Source of the DNA: Persicaria tinctoria
Taxonomy: Eukaryota > Streptophyta > Magnoliopsida > Caryophyllales > Polygonaceae
Assembly: GCA_037127255.1 (NCBI GenBank)
Contig: JBANSL010000006.1
Location: forward strand, 84,747,350 to 84,811,349
DNA: 64,000 nucleotides
Direction of reading: 5' to 3'
The stretch's first letter is position 1. Every line of letters starts with the position of its first letter. The notes below the pieces were generated by a model. That model worked only from the letters and a program-made list of their open reading frames with translations, had not been told where the DNA came from and searched no databases. Both the position numbers and the translations under genes were made by a program. Positions 24,691 through 36,770 of the stretch are shown here, one piece after another.

Positions 24691-26051
24691 TATATTAAGT
24701 CCTAGGATGCTGGAGCTTGGCTCCGCGTCGGACCTCCAATCAAATCTGCATTCTCGGAGATGATAATTTATATTAAGTCCCAAAGACGCTGGAGCTCGGC
24801 TCCGCCTCGGGCCTTCGATCGAATCTGCATTCTCGGAGATGATATTTTATATTAAGTCCCAGAGACGCTAGAGCTGGGCTCCGCATCGGGCCTCCGATCG
24901 AATCTGAATTCTCGGAGATGATATTTTATATTAGGTCCCAGAGACGCTGGAGCTTGGCTCCGCGTCGGGCCTCCGATCAAATCTGCATTCTCGGAGATGA
25001 TATTTTATATTAAATCCCAGAGATGCTGGATCTTGGCACCACGTCGGGCCTCCGATCGAATCTGTATTCTCGGAGATGATAATTTATACTAAGTCCTAGA
25101 ACGCTAGAGCTTCTCTCCACATCGGGCCTCCGATCGAATCTGCATTCTCGGAGATGATATTTTATATTAAATCCCAGAGATGCTGGATCTTGGCTCCGCG
25201 TCGGGCCTCCGATCGAATCTGCATTCTCGGAGATGATATTTTATATTAAGTCCCAGAGACGCTAGAGCTTGGCTCTGCGTCGGGCCTCCGACCGAATCTG
25301 CATTCTCGGAGATGATATTTTATATTAAGTCCTAGGACGTTGGAGCTTGGCTGCGCGTCGGGCCTCCGACCGAATCTGCATTCTCGGAGAAGATATTTTA
25401 TATTAAGTCCTAGGACGCTGGAGCTTGGCTCCGCGTCGGGCCTCCGATCGAATCTGCATTCTCGGAGATGATATTTTCTATTAAATCCCAGAGACGCTGG
25501 AGCTTGGCTCCGCGTCGAATCTGAATTCTCGGAGATGATATTTTATATTAAGTCCTAGAACGCTAGAGCTTGGATCCACGTCGGACCTCCGATCGAATCT
25601 GCAATTTTGGAGATGATATTATATATTAAGTCCTAGGACGCTTGAGCTTGGCTCCGCGTCGGGACTCCGATCGAATCTGCATTTTCGGAGGTGATATTTT
25701 ATATTAAGTCCCAGTGACGCTGGAGCTTGGCTCCGCGTCGGACCTCGGATCGAATCTGCATTCTCTGAGATGATATTTTATATTAATTCCTAGAACGCTA
25801 GAGCTTGGCTCCGCATCGGGCCTCCGATCGAATGTGCATTCTCGGTGATAATATTTTATATTAAGTCCTAGGACGCTAGAGCTTGGCTCCGCGTCGGGCC
25901 TCTGATCGAATCTGCATTCTCGGAGATGATATTTTATATTAAGTCCTAGGATGCTGGAGCTTGGCTCCGCGTCGGTCCTCCGATCGAATCTGCATTCTCG
26001 GAGATGATATTTTATATTAAGTCGCAGACACGCTGGAGCTTGGCTCCGCGT
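24691..26051. repeat. Mosaic satellite stretch
   Basis: The monomers are of the types seen on both sides, but I could not fit them to one period. It contains EcoRI-variant monomers at 24,906 and 25,523, the first BamHI-variant monomer (GGATCC at 25,572) and one 66-bp monomer. Bases 25,710-26,420 recur at 33,882-34,592. No gene is seen. Confidence 0.7.
25506..25571 (+). repeat. Short 66-bp monomer with a 12-bp internal deletion
   Basis: GGCTCCGCGTCGAATCTG replaces the usual run in which GGGCCTCCGATC-type sequence lies between the two TCG triplets. Twelve bases are missing, and TCG stands at both ends of the missing segment, so this looks like a microhomology deletion. The loss is a multiple of three. 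I noticed no other copy this short in the window. Confidence 0.9.
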
Positions 26052-29044
26052 TGGGCCTCCGATCGAATCTGCATTCTCGGAGATGATATTTTATATTAAG
26101 ACCTAGAGACGCTGGAGCATGGCTCCACGTCGGGCCTCCGATTGAATCTGCATTCTCGGAGATGATATTTTATATTAAGTCCCAGAGACGCTAGAGCTTG
26201 GCTCCGCGTCGGGCCTCCGATCGAATCTGCATTCTCGGAGATGATATTTTATATTAAGTCCTAGGATGCTGGAGCTTGGCTCCGCGTCGGACCTCCAATC
26301 GAATCTGCATTCTCGGAGATGATAATTTATATTAAGTCCCAAAGACGCTGGAGCTCGGCTCCGCCTCGGGCCTTCGATCGAATCTGCATTCTCGGAGATG
26401 ATATTTTATATTAAGTCCCAAAGACGCTGGAGCTGGGCTCCGCATCGGGCCTCCGATCGAATCTGAATTCTCGGAGATGATATTTTATATTAAGTCCCGG
26501 AGACGCTGGAGCTTGGCTCCGCGTCGGGCCTCCGATCAAATCTTCATTCTCGGAGATGATATTTTATATTAAATCCCAGAGATGCTGGATCTTGGCTCCG
26601 CGTCGGGCCTCCGATCGAATCTGTATTCTCAGAGATGATAATTTATATTAAGTCCTAGTACGCTAGAGCTTGGCTCCACATCGGGCCTCCGATCGAATCT
26701 GCATTCTCGGAGATGATATTTTATATTAAATCCCAGAGATGCTGGATCTTGGCTCCGCGTCGGGCCTCCGATCGAATCTGTATTCTCGGAGATGATAATT
26801 TATATTAAATCCCAGAGATGCTGGATCTTGGCTCCGCGTCGGGCCTCCGATCGAATCTGTATTCTCGGAGATGATAATTTATATAAAGTCCTAGGACGCT
26901 GGAGCTTGGCTCCACATCGGCCTCCGATCGAATCTGCATTTTTGGAGATGATATTTTACATTAAGTCCTAGGACGCTAGAGCTTGGCTCCGCGTCGGGCC
27001 TCCGATCGAATCAGCATTCTCGGAGATGATATTTTATATTAAGTCCTAGGACACTAGAGCTTGGCTCCGGGTCGGGCCTCCGATCGAATCTGCATTCTCG
27101 GAGATGATAATTTATATTAAGTCCTAGAGACGCTAGAGCTTGGCTCCACGTCGGGCCTCCGATCGAATCCGCATTCTCGGAGATGATATTTTATATTAAG
27201 TCCTAGAGACACTAGAGCTTGGCTCCACGTCGGGCCTCCGATCGAATCTGCATTCTCGGAGATGATATTTTATATTATGTCCCAGAGACGCCGGAGCTTG
27301 GCTCCGCGTCGGTCCTCCGATCGAATCTGCATTCTCGGAGATGATATTTTATATATAAGTCGCAGACACGCTGGAGCTTGGCTCCGCGTTGGGCCTCCGA
27401 TCGAATCTGCATTCTCGGAGATGATAATTTATATTAAGTCCCAAAGACGCTGGAGCTCGGCTCCGCCTAGGGCCTTCGATCGAATCTGCATTCTCGGAGC
27501 TGATATTTTATATTAAGTCCCAGAGACGCTGGAGCTTGGCTCCGCATCGGGCCTCCGATCGAATCTGCATTCTCGGAGATGATATTTTATATTAAGACCT
27601 AGAGACGCTGGAGCATGGCTCCACGTCGGGCCTCCGATTGAATCTGCATTCTCGGAGATGATATTTTATATTAAGTCCCAGAGACGCTAGAGCTTGGCTC
27701 CGCGTCGGGCCTCCGATCGAATCTGCATTCTCGGAGATGATATTTTATATTAAGTCCTAGGATGCTGGAGCTTGGCTCCGCGTCGGACCTCCAATCGAAT
27801 CTGCATTCTCGGAGATGATAATTTATATTAAGTCCCAAAGACGCTGGAGCTCGGCTCCGCCTCGGGCCTTCGATCGAATCTGCATTCTCGGAGATGATAT
27901 TTTATATTAAGTCCCAAAGACGCTGGAGCTGGGCTCCGCATCGGGCCTCCGATCGAATCTGAATTCTCGGAGATGATATTTTATATTAAGTCCCGGAGAC
28001 GCTGGAGCTTGGCTCCGCGTCGGGCCTCCGATCAAATCTTCATTCTCGGAGATGATATTTTATATTAAATCCCAGAGATGCTGGATCTTGGCTCCGCGTC
28101 GGGCCTCCGATCGAATCTGTATTCTCAGAGATGATAATTTATATTAAGTCCTAGTACGCTAGAGCTTGGCTCCACATCGGGCCTCCGATCGAATCTGCAT
28201 TCTCGGAGATGATATTTTATATTAAATCCCAGAGATGCTGGATCTTGGCTCCGCGTCGGGCCTCCGATCGAATCTGTATTCTCGGAGATGATAATTTATA
28301 TTAAATCCCAGAGATGCTGGATCTTGGCTCCGCGTCGGGCCTCCGATCGAATCTGTATTCTCGGAGATGATAATTTATATAAAGTCCTAGGACGCTGGAG
28401 CTTGGCTCCACATCGGCCTCCGATCGAATCTGCATTTTTGGAGATGATATTTTACATTAAGTCCTAGGACGCTAGAGCTTGGCTCCGCGTCGGGCCTCCG
28501 ATCGAATCAGCATTCTCGGAGATGATATTTTATATTAAGTCCTAGGACACTAGAGCTTGGCTCCGGGTCGGGCCTCCGATCGAATCTGCATTCTCGGAGA
28601 TGATAATTTATATTAAGTCCTAGAGACGCTAGAGCTTGGCTCCACGTCGGGCCTCCGATCGAATCCGCATTCTCGGAGATGATATTTTATATTAAGTCCT
28701 AGAGACACTAGAGCTTGGCTCCACGTCGGGCCTCCGATCGAATCTGCATTCTCGGAGATGATATTTTATATTATGTCCCAGAGACGCCGGAGCTTGGCTC
28801 CGCGTCGGTCCTCCGATCGAATCTGCATTCTCGGAGATGATATTTTATATATAAGTCGCAGACACGCTGGAGCTTGGCTCCGCGTTGGGCCTCCGATCGA
28901 ATCTGCATTCTCGGAGATGATAATTTATATTAAGTCCCAAAGACGCTGGAGCTCGGCTCCGCCTAGGGCCTTCGATCGAATCTGCATTCTCGGAGCTGAT
29001 ATTTTATATTAAGTCCCAGAGACGCTGGAGCTTGGCTCCGCATC
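26052..29044. repeat. HOR of 1,496 bp (19 monomers), two copies
   Basis: The copies are about 26,052-27,548 and 27,549-29,044. ACCTAGAGACGCTGGAGCAT occurs at 26,101 and 27,597, EcoRI variants at 26,465 and 27,961, and the unusual TTTATATATAAGTCGC at about 27,349 and 28,845. Even these private variants are shared, so the duplication is recent. The match continues to about 29,090 before diverging. Confidence 0.9.
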
Positions 29045-32000
29045 GGGCCTCCGATCGAATCTGCATTCTCGGAGATGATATTTTATATTAAGTCCTAGGA
29101 CGTTAGAGCTTGGCTGCACGTCGGGCCTCCGACCGAATCTGCATTCTCGGAGAAGATATTTTATATTAAGTCCTAGGACGCTGGAGCTTGGCTCCGCGTC
29201 GGGCCTCCGATCGAATCTGCATTCTCGGAGATGATATTTTATATTAAGTCCCAGAGACGCTGGAGCTTGGCTCTGCCTAGGGCCTTCGATCGAATCTGCA
29301 TTCTCGGAGATGATATTTTATATTAAGTCCCAGAGACGCTGGAGCTTGGCTCCGCATCGGGCCTCCGATCGAATCTGCATTCTCGGAGATGATATTTTAT
29401 ATTAAGTCCTAGGACGTTGGAGCTTGGCTGCGCGTCGGGCCTCCGACCGAATCTGCATTCTCGGAGAAGATATTTTATATTAAGTCCTAGAGACGCTGGA
29501 GCTTGGCTCCGCGTCGGGCCTCCGATCGAATCTGAATTCTCGGAGATGATATTTTATATTTAGTCCTAGAACGCTAGAGCTTGGATCCACGTTGGGCCTC
29601 CGATCGAATCTGCAATTTTGGAGATGATATTATATATTAAGTCCTAGGACACTTGAGCTTGGCTCCGCGTCAGGACTCCGATCGAATCTGCATTCTCGGA
29701 GGTGATATTTTATATTAAGTCCCAGTGACGCTGGAGCTTGGCTCCGCGTCGGACCTCGGATCGAATCTGCATTCTCTGAGATGATATTTTATATTAAGTC
29801 CTAGAACACTAGAGCTTGGCTCCGCATCGGGCCTCCGATTGAATGTGCATTCTCGGTGATAATATTTTATATTAAGTCCTAGGACGCTAGAGCTTGGCTC
29901 CGCGTTGGGCCTCCGATCGAATCTGCATTCTCGGAGATGATATTTTATATTAAGTCCTAGGACGCTAGAGCTTGGCTCCGCGTCGGCCCTCCTATCGAAT
30001 CTGCATTCTCGGAGATGATATTTTATATTAAGACCTAGAGACGCTGGAGCATGGCTCCACGTCGGGCCTCCGATTGAATCTGCATTCTCGGAGATGATAT
30101 TTTATATTAAGTCCAAGAGACGCTAGAGCTTGGCTCCGCGTCGGGCCTCCGATCGAATCTGCATTCTCGGAGATGATATTTTATATTAAGTCCTAGGATG
30201 CTAGAGCTTGGCTCCGCGTCGGACCTCCAATCGAATCTGCATTCTCGGAGATGATAATTTATATTAAGTCCCAAAGACGCTGGAGCTCGGCTCCTCCTCG
30301 GGCCTTCGATCGAATCTGCATTCTCGGAGATGATATTTTATATTAAGTCCCAGAGACGCTGGAGCTGGGCTCCGCATCGGGCCTCCGATCGAATCTGAAT
30401 TCTCGGAGATGATATTTTATATTAAGTCCCAGAGACGCTGGAGCTTGGCTCCGCGTCGGGCCTCCGATCAAATCTTCATTCTCGGAGATGATATTTTATA
30501 TTAAATCCCAGAGATGCTGGATCTTGGCTCCGCGTCGGGCCTCCGATCGAATCTGTATACTCGGAGATGATAATTTATATTAAGTCCTAGAACGCTAGAG
30601 CTTGGCTCCACATCGGGCCTCCGATCGAATCTGCATTCTCGGAGATGATATTTTATATTAAATCCCAGAGATGCTGGATCTTGGCTCCGCGTCGGGCCTC
30701 CGATCGAATCTGTATTCTCGGAGATGATAATTTATATTAAATCCCAGAGATGCTGGATCTTGGCTCCGCGTCGGGCCTCCGATCGAATCTGTATTCTCGG
30801 AGATGATAATTTATATTAAGTCCTAGGACGCTGGAGCTTGGCTCCACATCGGCCTCCGATCAAATCTGCATTTTTGGAGATGATATTTTACATTAAGTCC
30901 TAGGACGCTCGAGCTTGGCTCCGCGTCGGGCCTCCGATCGAATCAGCATTCTCGGAGATGATATTTTATATTAAGTCCTAGGACACTAGAGCTTGGCTCC
31001 GGGTCGGGCCTCCGATCGAATCTGCATTCTCGGAGATGATATTTTATATTAAGTCCTACAGACGCTAGAGCTTGGCTCCACGTCGGGCCTCCGATCGAAT
31101 CCGCATTCTCGGAGATGATATTTTATATTAAGTCCTAGAGACGCTAGAGCTTGGCTCCACGTCGGGCCTCCGATCGAATCTGCATTCTCGGAGATGATAT
31201 TTTATATTATGTCCCAGAGACGCCGGAGCTTGGCTCCGCGTCGGTCCTCCGATCGAATCTGCATTCTCGGAGATGATATTTTATATTAAGTCGCAGACAC
31301 GCTGGAGCTTGGCTCCGCGTTGGGCCTCCGATCGAATCTGCATTCTCGGAGATGATAATTTATATTAAGTCCCAAAGACGCTGGAGCTCGGCTCCGCCTA
31401 GGGCCTTCGATCGAATCTGCATTCTCGGAGATGATATTTTATATTAAGTCCCAGAGACGATGGAGCTTGGCTCCGCATCGGGCCTCCGATCGAATCTGCA
31501 TTCTCGGAGATGATATTTTATATTAAGTCCTAGGACGCTGGAGCTTGGCTGCGCGTCGGGCCTCCTACCGAATCTGCATTCTCGGAGAAGATATTTTATA
31601 TTAAGTCCTAGGACGCTGGAGCTTGGCTCCGCGTCGGGCCTCCGATCGAATCTGCATTCTCGGAGATGATATTTTATATTAAGTCCGAGAGACGCTGGAG
31701 CTTGGCTCTGCCTAGGGCCTTCGATCGAATCTGCATTCTCGGAGATGATATTTTATATTAAGTCCCAGAGACGCTCGAGCTTGGCTCCGCATCGGGCCTC
31801 CGATCGAATCTGCATTCTCGGAGATGATATTTTATATTAAGTCCTAGGACGTTGGAGCTTGGCTGCGCGTCGGGCCTCCGACCGAATCTGCATTCTCGGA
31901 GAAGATATTTTATATTAAGTCCTAGAGACGCTGGAGCTTGGCTCCGCGTCGGGCCTCCGATCGAATCTGAATTCTCGGAGATGATATTTTATATTTAGTC

Positions 32001-32453
32001 CTAGAACGCTAGAGCTTGGATCCACGTCGGGCCTCCGATCGAATCTGCAATTTTGGAGATGATATTATATATTAAGTCCTAGGACCCTTGAGCTTGGCTC
32101 CGCGTCAGGACTCCGATAGAATCTGCATTCTCGGAGGTGATATTTTATATTAAGTCCCAGTGACGCTGGAGCTTGGCTCCGCGTCGGACCTCGGATCGAA
32201 TCTGCATTCTCTGAGATGATATTTTATATTAAGTCCTAGAACACTAGAGCTTGGCTCCGCATCGGGCCTCCGATTGAATGTGCATTCTCGGTGATAATAT
32301 TTTATATTAAGTCCTAGGACGCTAGAGCTTGGCTCCGCGTTGGGCCTCCGATCGAATCTGCATTCTCGGAGATGATATTTTATATTAAGTCCTAGGACGC
32401 TAGAGCTTGGCTCCGCGTCGGCCCTCCGATCGAATCTGCATTCTCGGAGATGA
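27597..32453. repeat. HOR of about 2,435 bp (31 monomers), two copies
   Basis: The copies are 27,597-30,032 and 30,033-32,453. CTCTGCCTAGGG occurs at 29,271 and 31,706, EcoRI variants at 29,534 and 31,969, and TAGTCCTAGAACGC at 29,561 and 31,996. The offset is 2,436 bp before the TATATATAAG variant near 28,845 and 2,435 bp after it, a one-base difference between copies. The second 1,496-bp copy is nested in the first unit here. Confidence 0.86.
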
Positions 32454-33881
32454 TAATTTATATTAAGTCCCAAAGACGCTGGAGCTCGGCTCCGCCTAGG
32501 GCCTTCGATCGAATCTGCATTCTCGGAGATGATATTTTATATTAAGTCCCAGAGACGCTGGAGCTTGGCTCCGCATCGGGCCTCCGATCGAATCTGCATT
32601 CTCGGAGATGATATTTTATATTAAGTCCTAGGACGTTGGAGCTTGGCTGCGCGTCGGGCCTCCGACCGAATCTGCATTCTCGGAGAAGATATTTTATATT
32701 AAGTCCTAGGACGCTGGAGCTTGGCTCCGCGTCGGGCCTCCGATCGAATCTGCATTCTCGGAGATGATATTTTATATTAAGTCCCAGAGACGCTGGCGCT
32801 TGGCTTTGCGTCGGACCTCGGATCGAATCTGCATTCTCGGAGATGATAATTTATATTAAGTCCTAGAACGCTAGAGCTTGGCTCCGCGTCGGGCCTCCGA
32901 CCGAATCTGCATTCTGGGAGATGATATTTTATATTAAGTCCTAGGACGCTGGAGCTTGGCTCCACATCGGCCTCCGATCGAATCTGCATTCTCGGAGATG
33001 ATATTTTAGATTAAGTCCTAGGACGCTGGAGCTTGGCTCCGCGTCGGGCCTCCGATCGAATCAGCATTCTCGGAGATGATATTTTCTATTAAATCCCAAA
33101 GACGCTGGAGCTTGGCTCCGCGTCGGGCCTCCGATCGAATCTGCATTCTCGGAGATGATATTTTATATTAAGTCCTAGAGACGCTAGAGCTTGGCTCCAC
33201 GTCGGGCCTCTGATCGAATCCGCATTCTCGGAGATGATATTTTATATTAAGTCCTAGAGACGCTAGAGCTTGGCTCCGCGTCGGGACTCAGATCGAATCT
33301 GCATTCTCGGAGGTGATATTTTATATTATGTCCCAGAGACGCCGGAGCTTGGCTCCGCTTCGGGCCTCCGATCGAATCTGCATTCTCGGAGCTGATATTT
33401 TATATTAAGTCCTAGGACGCTTGAGCTTGGCTCCGCATCGGGCCTCCGATCGAATCTGCATTCTCGGAGATGATATTTTATATTAAGTCCTAGGACGTTG
33501 GAGCTTGGCTCCGCGTCGGGCCTCCGATCGAATCTGCATTCTCGGAGATGATATTTTATATTAAGTCCTAGGACGCTTGAGCTTGGCTCCGCGTCGGCCC
33601 TCCGATCGAATCTGCATTCTCGGAGATGATATTTTATATTAAGACCCAGAGACGCTGGAGCTTGGCTCTGCGTCGGACCTCGGATCGAATCTGCATTCTC
33701 GGAGATGATATTTTATATTAAGTCCCAGAGACGCTAGAGCTTGGCTCCGCGTCGGGCCTCCGACCGAATCTGCATTCTCGGAGATGATATTTTATATTAA
33801 GTCCCAGAGACACTGGAGCTTGGCTCCGCGTCGGGCCTCCGATCGAATCTGCATTCTCGGAGATGATATTTTATATTAAGT
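32454..33881. repeat. Mosaic satellite stretch
   Basis: Known monomer types are shuffled here. Bases about 33,560-33,790 resemble 22,810-23,040 (CTCTGCGTCGGACC at 33,666 and 22,916, offset 10,750 bp). The cassette monomer TTATGTCCC plus GACGCCGG is present near 33,328. I found no tandem HOR of its own and no gene. Confidence 0.68.
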
Positions 33882-34592
33882 CCCAGTGACGCTGGAGCTT
33901 GGCTCCGCGTCGGACCTCGGATCGAATCTGCATTCTCTGAGATGATATTTTATATTAATTCCTAGAACGCTAGAGCTTGGCTCCGCATCGGGCCTCCGAT
34001 CGAATGTGCATTCTCGGTGATAATATTTTATATTAAGTCCTAGGACGCTAGAGCTTGGCTCCGCGTCGGGCCTCTGATCGAATCTGCATTCTCGGAGATG
34101 ATATTTTATATTAAGTCCTAGGATGCTGGAGCTTGGCTCCGCGTCGGTCCTCCGATCGAATCTGCATTCTCGGAGATGATATTTTATATTAAGTCGCAGA
34201 CACGCTGGAGCTTGGCTCCGCGTTGGGCCTCCGATCGAATCTGCATTCTCGGAGATGATATTTTATATTAAGACCTAGAGACGCTGGAGCATGGCTCCAC
34301 GTCGGGCCTCCGATTGAATCTGCATTCTCGGAGATGATATTTTATATTAAGTCCCAGAGACGCTAGAGCTTGGCTCCGCGTCGGGCCTCCGATCGAATCT
34401 GCATTCTCGGAGATGATATTTTATATTAAGTCCTAGGATGCTGGAGCTTGGCTCCGCGTCGGACCTCCAATCGAATCTGCATTCTCGGAGATGATAATTT
34501 ATATTAAGTCCCAAAGACGCTGGAGCTCGGCTCCGCCTCGGGCCTTCGATCGAATCTGCATTCTCGGAGATGATATTTTATATTAAGTCCCA
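33882..34592. repeat. Displaced copy of 25,710-26,420
   Basis: CCCAGTGACGC at 25,710 and 33,882, and ACCTAGAGACGCTGGAGCAT at 26,101 and 34,273, give one offset of 8,172 bp. In between both copies share TCTCTGAGATG, ATTAATTCCTAGAACG and CGGTGATAATA variants. The copy ends near 34,592, where CCCAGAGACGATGG replaces CCCAAAGACGCTGG. This is a long-range rather than tandem duplication. Confidence 0.8.
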
Positions 34593-34816
34593 GAGACGAT
34601 GGAGCTTGGCTCCGCATCGGGCCTCCGATCGAATCTGCATTCTCGGAGATGATAATTTATATTAAGTCCTAGAACGCTAGAGCTTGGCTCCGCATTGGGC
34701 CTCCGATCGAATCTGCATTCTCGAAGATAATATTTTATATTAAGTCCTAGGACGCTGGAGCTTGGCTCCACATCGGCCTCCGATCGAATCTGCATTGTCG
34801 GAGATGATATTTTATA
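34593..34816. repeat. Short junction of satellite monomers
   Basis: About three monomers join two displaced copies. They include rare changes such as TCTCGAAGATAA (about 34,720) and GCATTGTCGGAG (about 34,793). No other sequence is present. Confidence 0.65.
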
Positions 34817-36770
34817 TTAAGTCCCAGAGACGCTGGAGCTTGGCTCCGCATCGGGCCTCCGATCGAATCTGCATTCTCGGAGATGATATTTTATATTAAG
34901 TCCTAGGACGTTGGAGCTTGGCTGCGCGTCGGGCCTCCGACCGAATCTGCATTCTCGGAGAAGATATTTTATATTAAGTCCTAGGACGCTGGAGCTTGGC
35001 TCCGCGTCGGGCCTCCGATCGAATCTGCATTCTCGGAGATGATATTTTATATTAAGTCCTAGGATGCTGGAGCTTGGCTCCGCGTCGGACCTCCAATCGA
35101 ATCTGCATTCTCGGAGATGATAATTTATATTAAGTCCCAAAGACGCTGGAGCTCGGCTCCGCCTCGGGCCTTCGATCGAATCTGCATTCTCGGAGATGAT
35201 ATTTTATATTAAGTCCTAGAGACGCTGGAGCTTGGCTCCGCATCGGGCCTCCGATCGAATCTGAATTCTCAGAGATGATATTTTATATTAAGTCCCAGAG
35301 ACGCTGGAGCTTGGCTCCGCGTCGGGCCTCCGATCAAATCTGCATTCTCGGAGATGATATTTTATATTAAATCCCAGAGATGCTGGATCTTGGCTCCGCG
35401 TCGGGCCTCCGATCGAATCTGTATTCTCAGAGATGATAATTTATATTAAGTCCTAGAACGCTAGAGCTTGGCTCCGCATCGGGCCTTCGATTGAATCTGC
35501 ATTCTCAGAGATGATAATTTATATTAAGTCCCAAAGACGCTGGAGCTCGGCTCCGCCTCGGGCCTTCGATCGAATCTGCATTCTCGGAGATGATATTTTA
35601 TATTAAGTCCCAGAGACGCTGGAGCTTGGCTCCACATCGGGCCTCCGATCGAATCTGAATTCTCGGAGATGATATTTTATATTAAGTCCCAGAGACGCTG
35701 GAGCTTGGCTCCGCGTCGGGCCTCCGATCAAATCTGCATTCTCGGAGATGATATTTTATATTAAATCCCAGAGATGCTGGATCTTGGCTCCGCGTCGGGC
35801 CTCCGATCGAATCTGTATTCTCAGAGATGATAATTTATATTAAGTCCTAGAACGCTAGAGCTTGGCTCCGCATCGGGCCTTCGATTGAATCTGCATTCTC
35901 GGAGATAATATTTTATATTAAGTCCTAGGACACTGGAGTTTGGCTCCACATCGGCCTCCGATCGAATCTGCATTCTCGGAGATGATATTTTACATTAAGT
36001 CCTAGGACGCTGGAGCTTGGCTCCGCGTCGGGCCTCCGATCGAATCAGCATTCTCGGAGATGATATTTTATATTAAGTCCTAGGATACTGGAGCTTGGCT
36101 CCGGGTCGGGCCTCCGATCGAATCTGCATTCTCGGAGATGATATTTTAAATTAAGTCCTAGAGACGCTAGAGCTTGGCTCCACGTCGGGCCTCCGATCGA
36201 ATCCGCATTCTCGGAGATGATATTTTATATTAAGTCCTAGAGACGCTAGAGCTTGGCTCCACATCGGGCCTCCGATCGAATCTGCATTCTCGGAGATGAT
36301 ATTTTATATTATGTCCCAGAGACGCCGGAGCTTGGCTCCGCGTCGGGCCTCCGATCGAATCTGTAATCTTGGAGATGATATTTTATATTAAGTCCTAGGA
36401 CGCTTGAGCTTGGCTCCGCGTCGGCCCTCCGATCGAATCTGCATTCTCAGAGATGATATTTTATATTAAGTCCCAGAGATGCTGGAGCTTGGCTCCGCAT
36501 CGGGCCTCCGATCGAATCTGCATTCTCGGAGATGATATTTTATATTAAGTCCTAGGACGTTGGAGCTTGGCTGCGCATCGGGCCTCCGACCGAATCTGCA
36601 TTCTCGGAGAAGATATTTTATATTAAGTCCTAGGACGCTTGAGCTTGGCTCCGCGTCGGCCCTCCGATCGAATCTGCATTCTCGGAGATGATATTTTATA
36701 TTAAGTCCCAGAGACGCTGGAGCTTGGCTCTGCGTCGGACCTCGGATCAAATCTGCATTCTCGGAGATGA
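34817..36770. repeat. Displaced, enlarged copy of about 21,321-22,957
   Basis: Bases 34,817-35,140 match 21,321-21,644 at an offset of 13,496 bp. Beyond the 394-bp duplication the offset becomes 13,890 bp (GGAGTTTGG at 22,045 and 35,935), that is 13,496 plus 394. Later CTCTGCGTCGG at 22,916 and 36,729 gives 13,813 bp, meaning about one monomer was lost. So the two blocks descend from a common array, and whole monomers were gained or lost since. Confidence 0.8.
35122..35909. repeat. HOR of 394 bp (5 monomers), two copies
   Basis: GCTCGGCTCC occurs at 35,151 and 35,545 and EcoRI variants at 35,263 and 35,657, both 394 bp apart. The copies are about 35,122-35,515 and 35,516-35,909. The related block at 21.6-22.0 kb has this pentamer only once, so the duplication arose after the blocks separated. 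Confidence 0.87.

Noticed and set aside
15839..29012. Plus-strand frames at 15,839-16,039, 20,551-20,748, 27,262-27,516 and 28,758-29,012
   Set aside because: They are chance frames in the satellite. The last two are the same frame copied by the 1,496-bp duplication.
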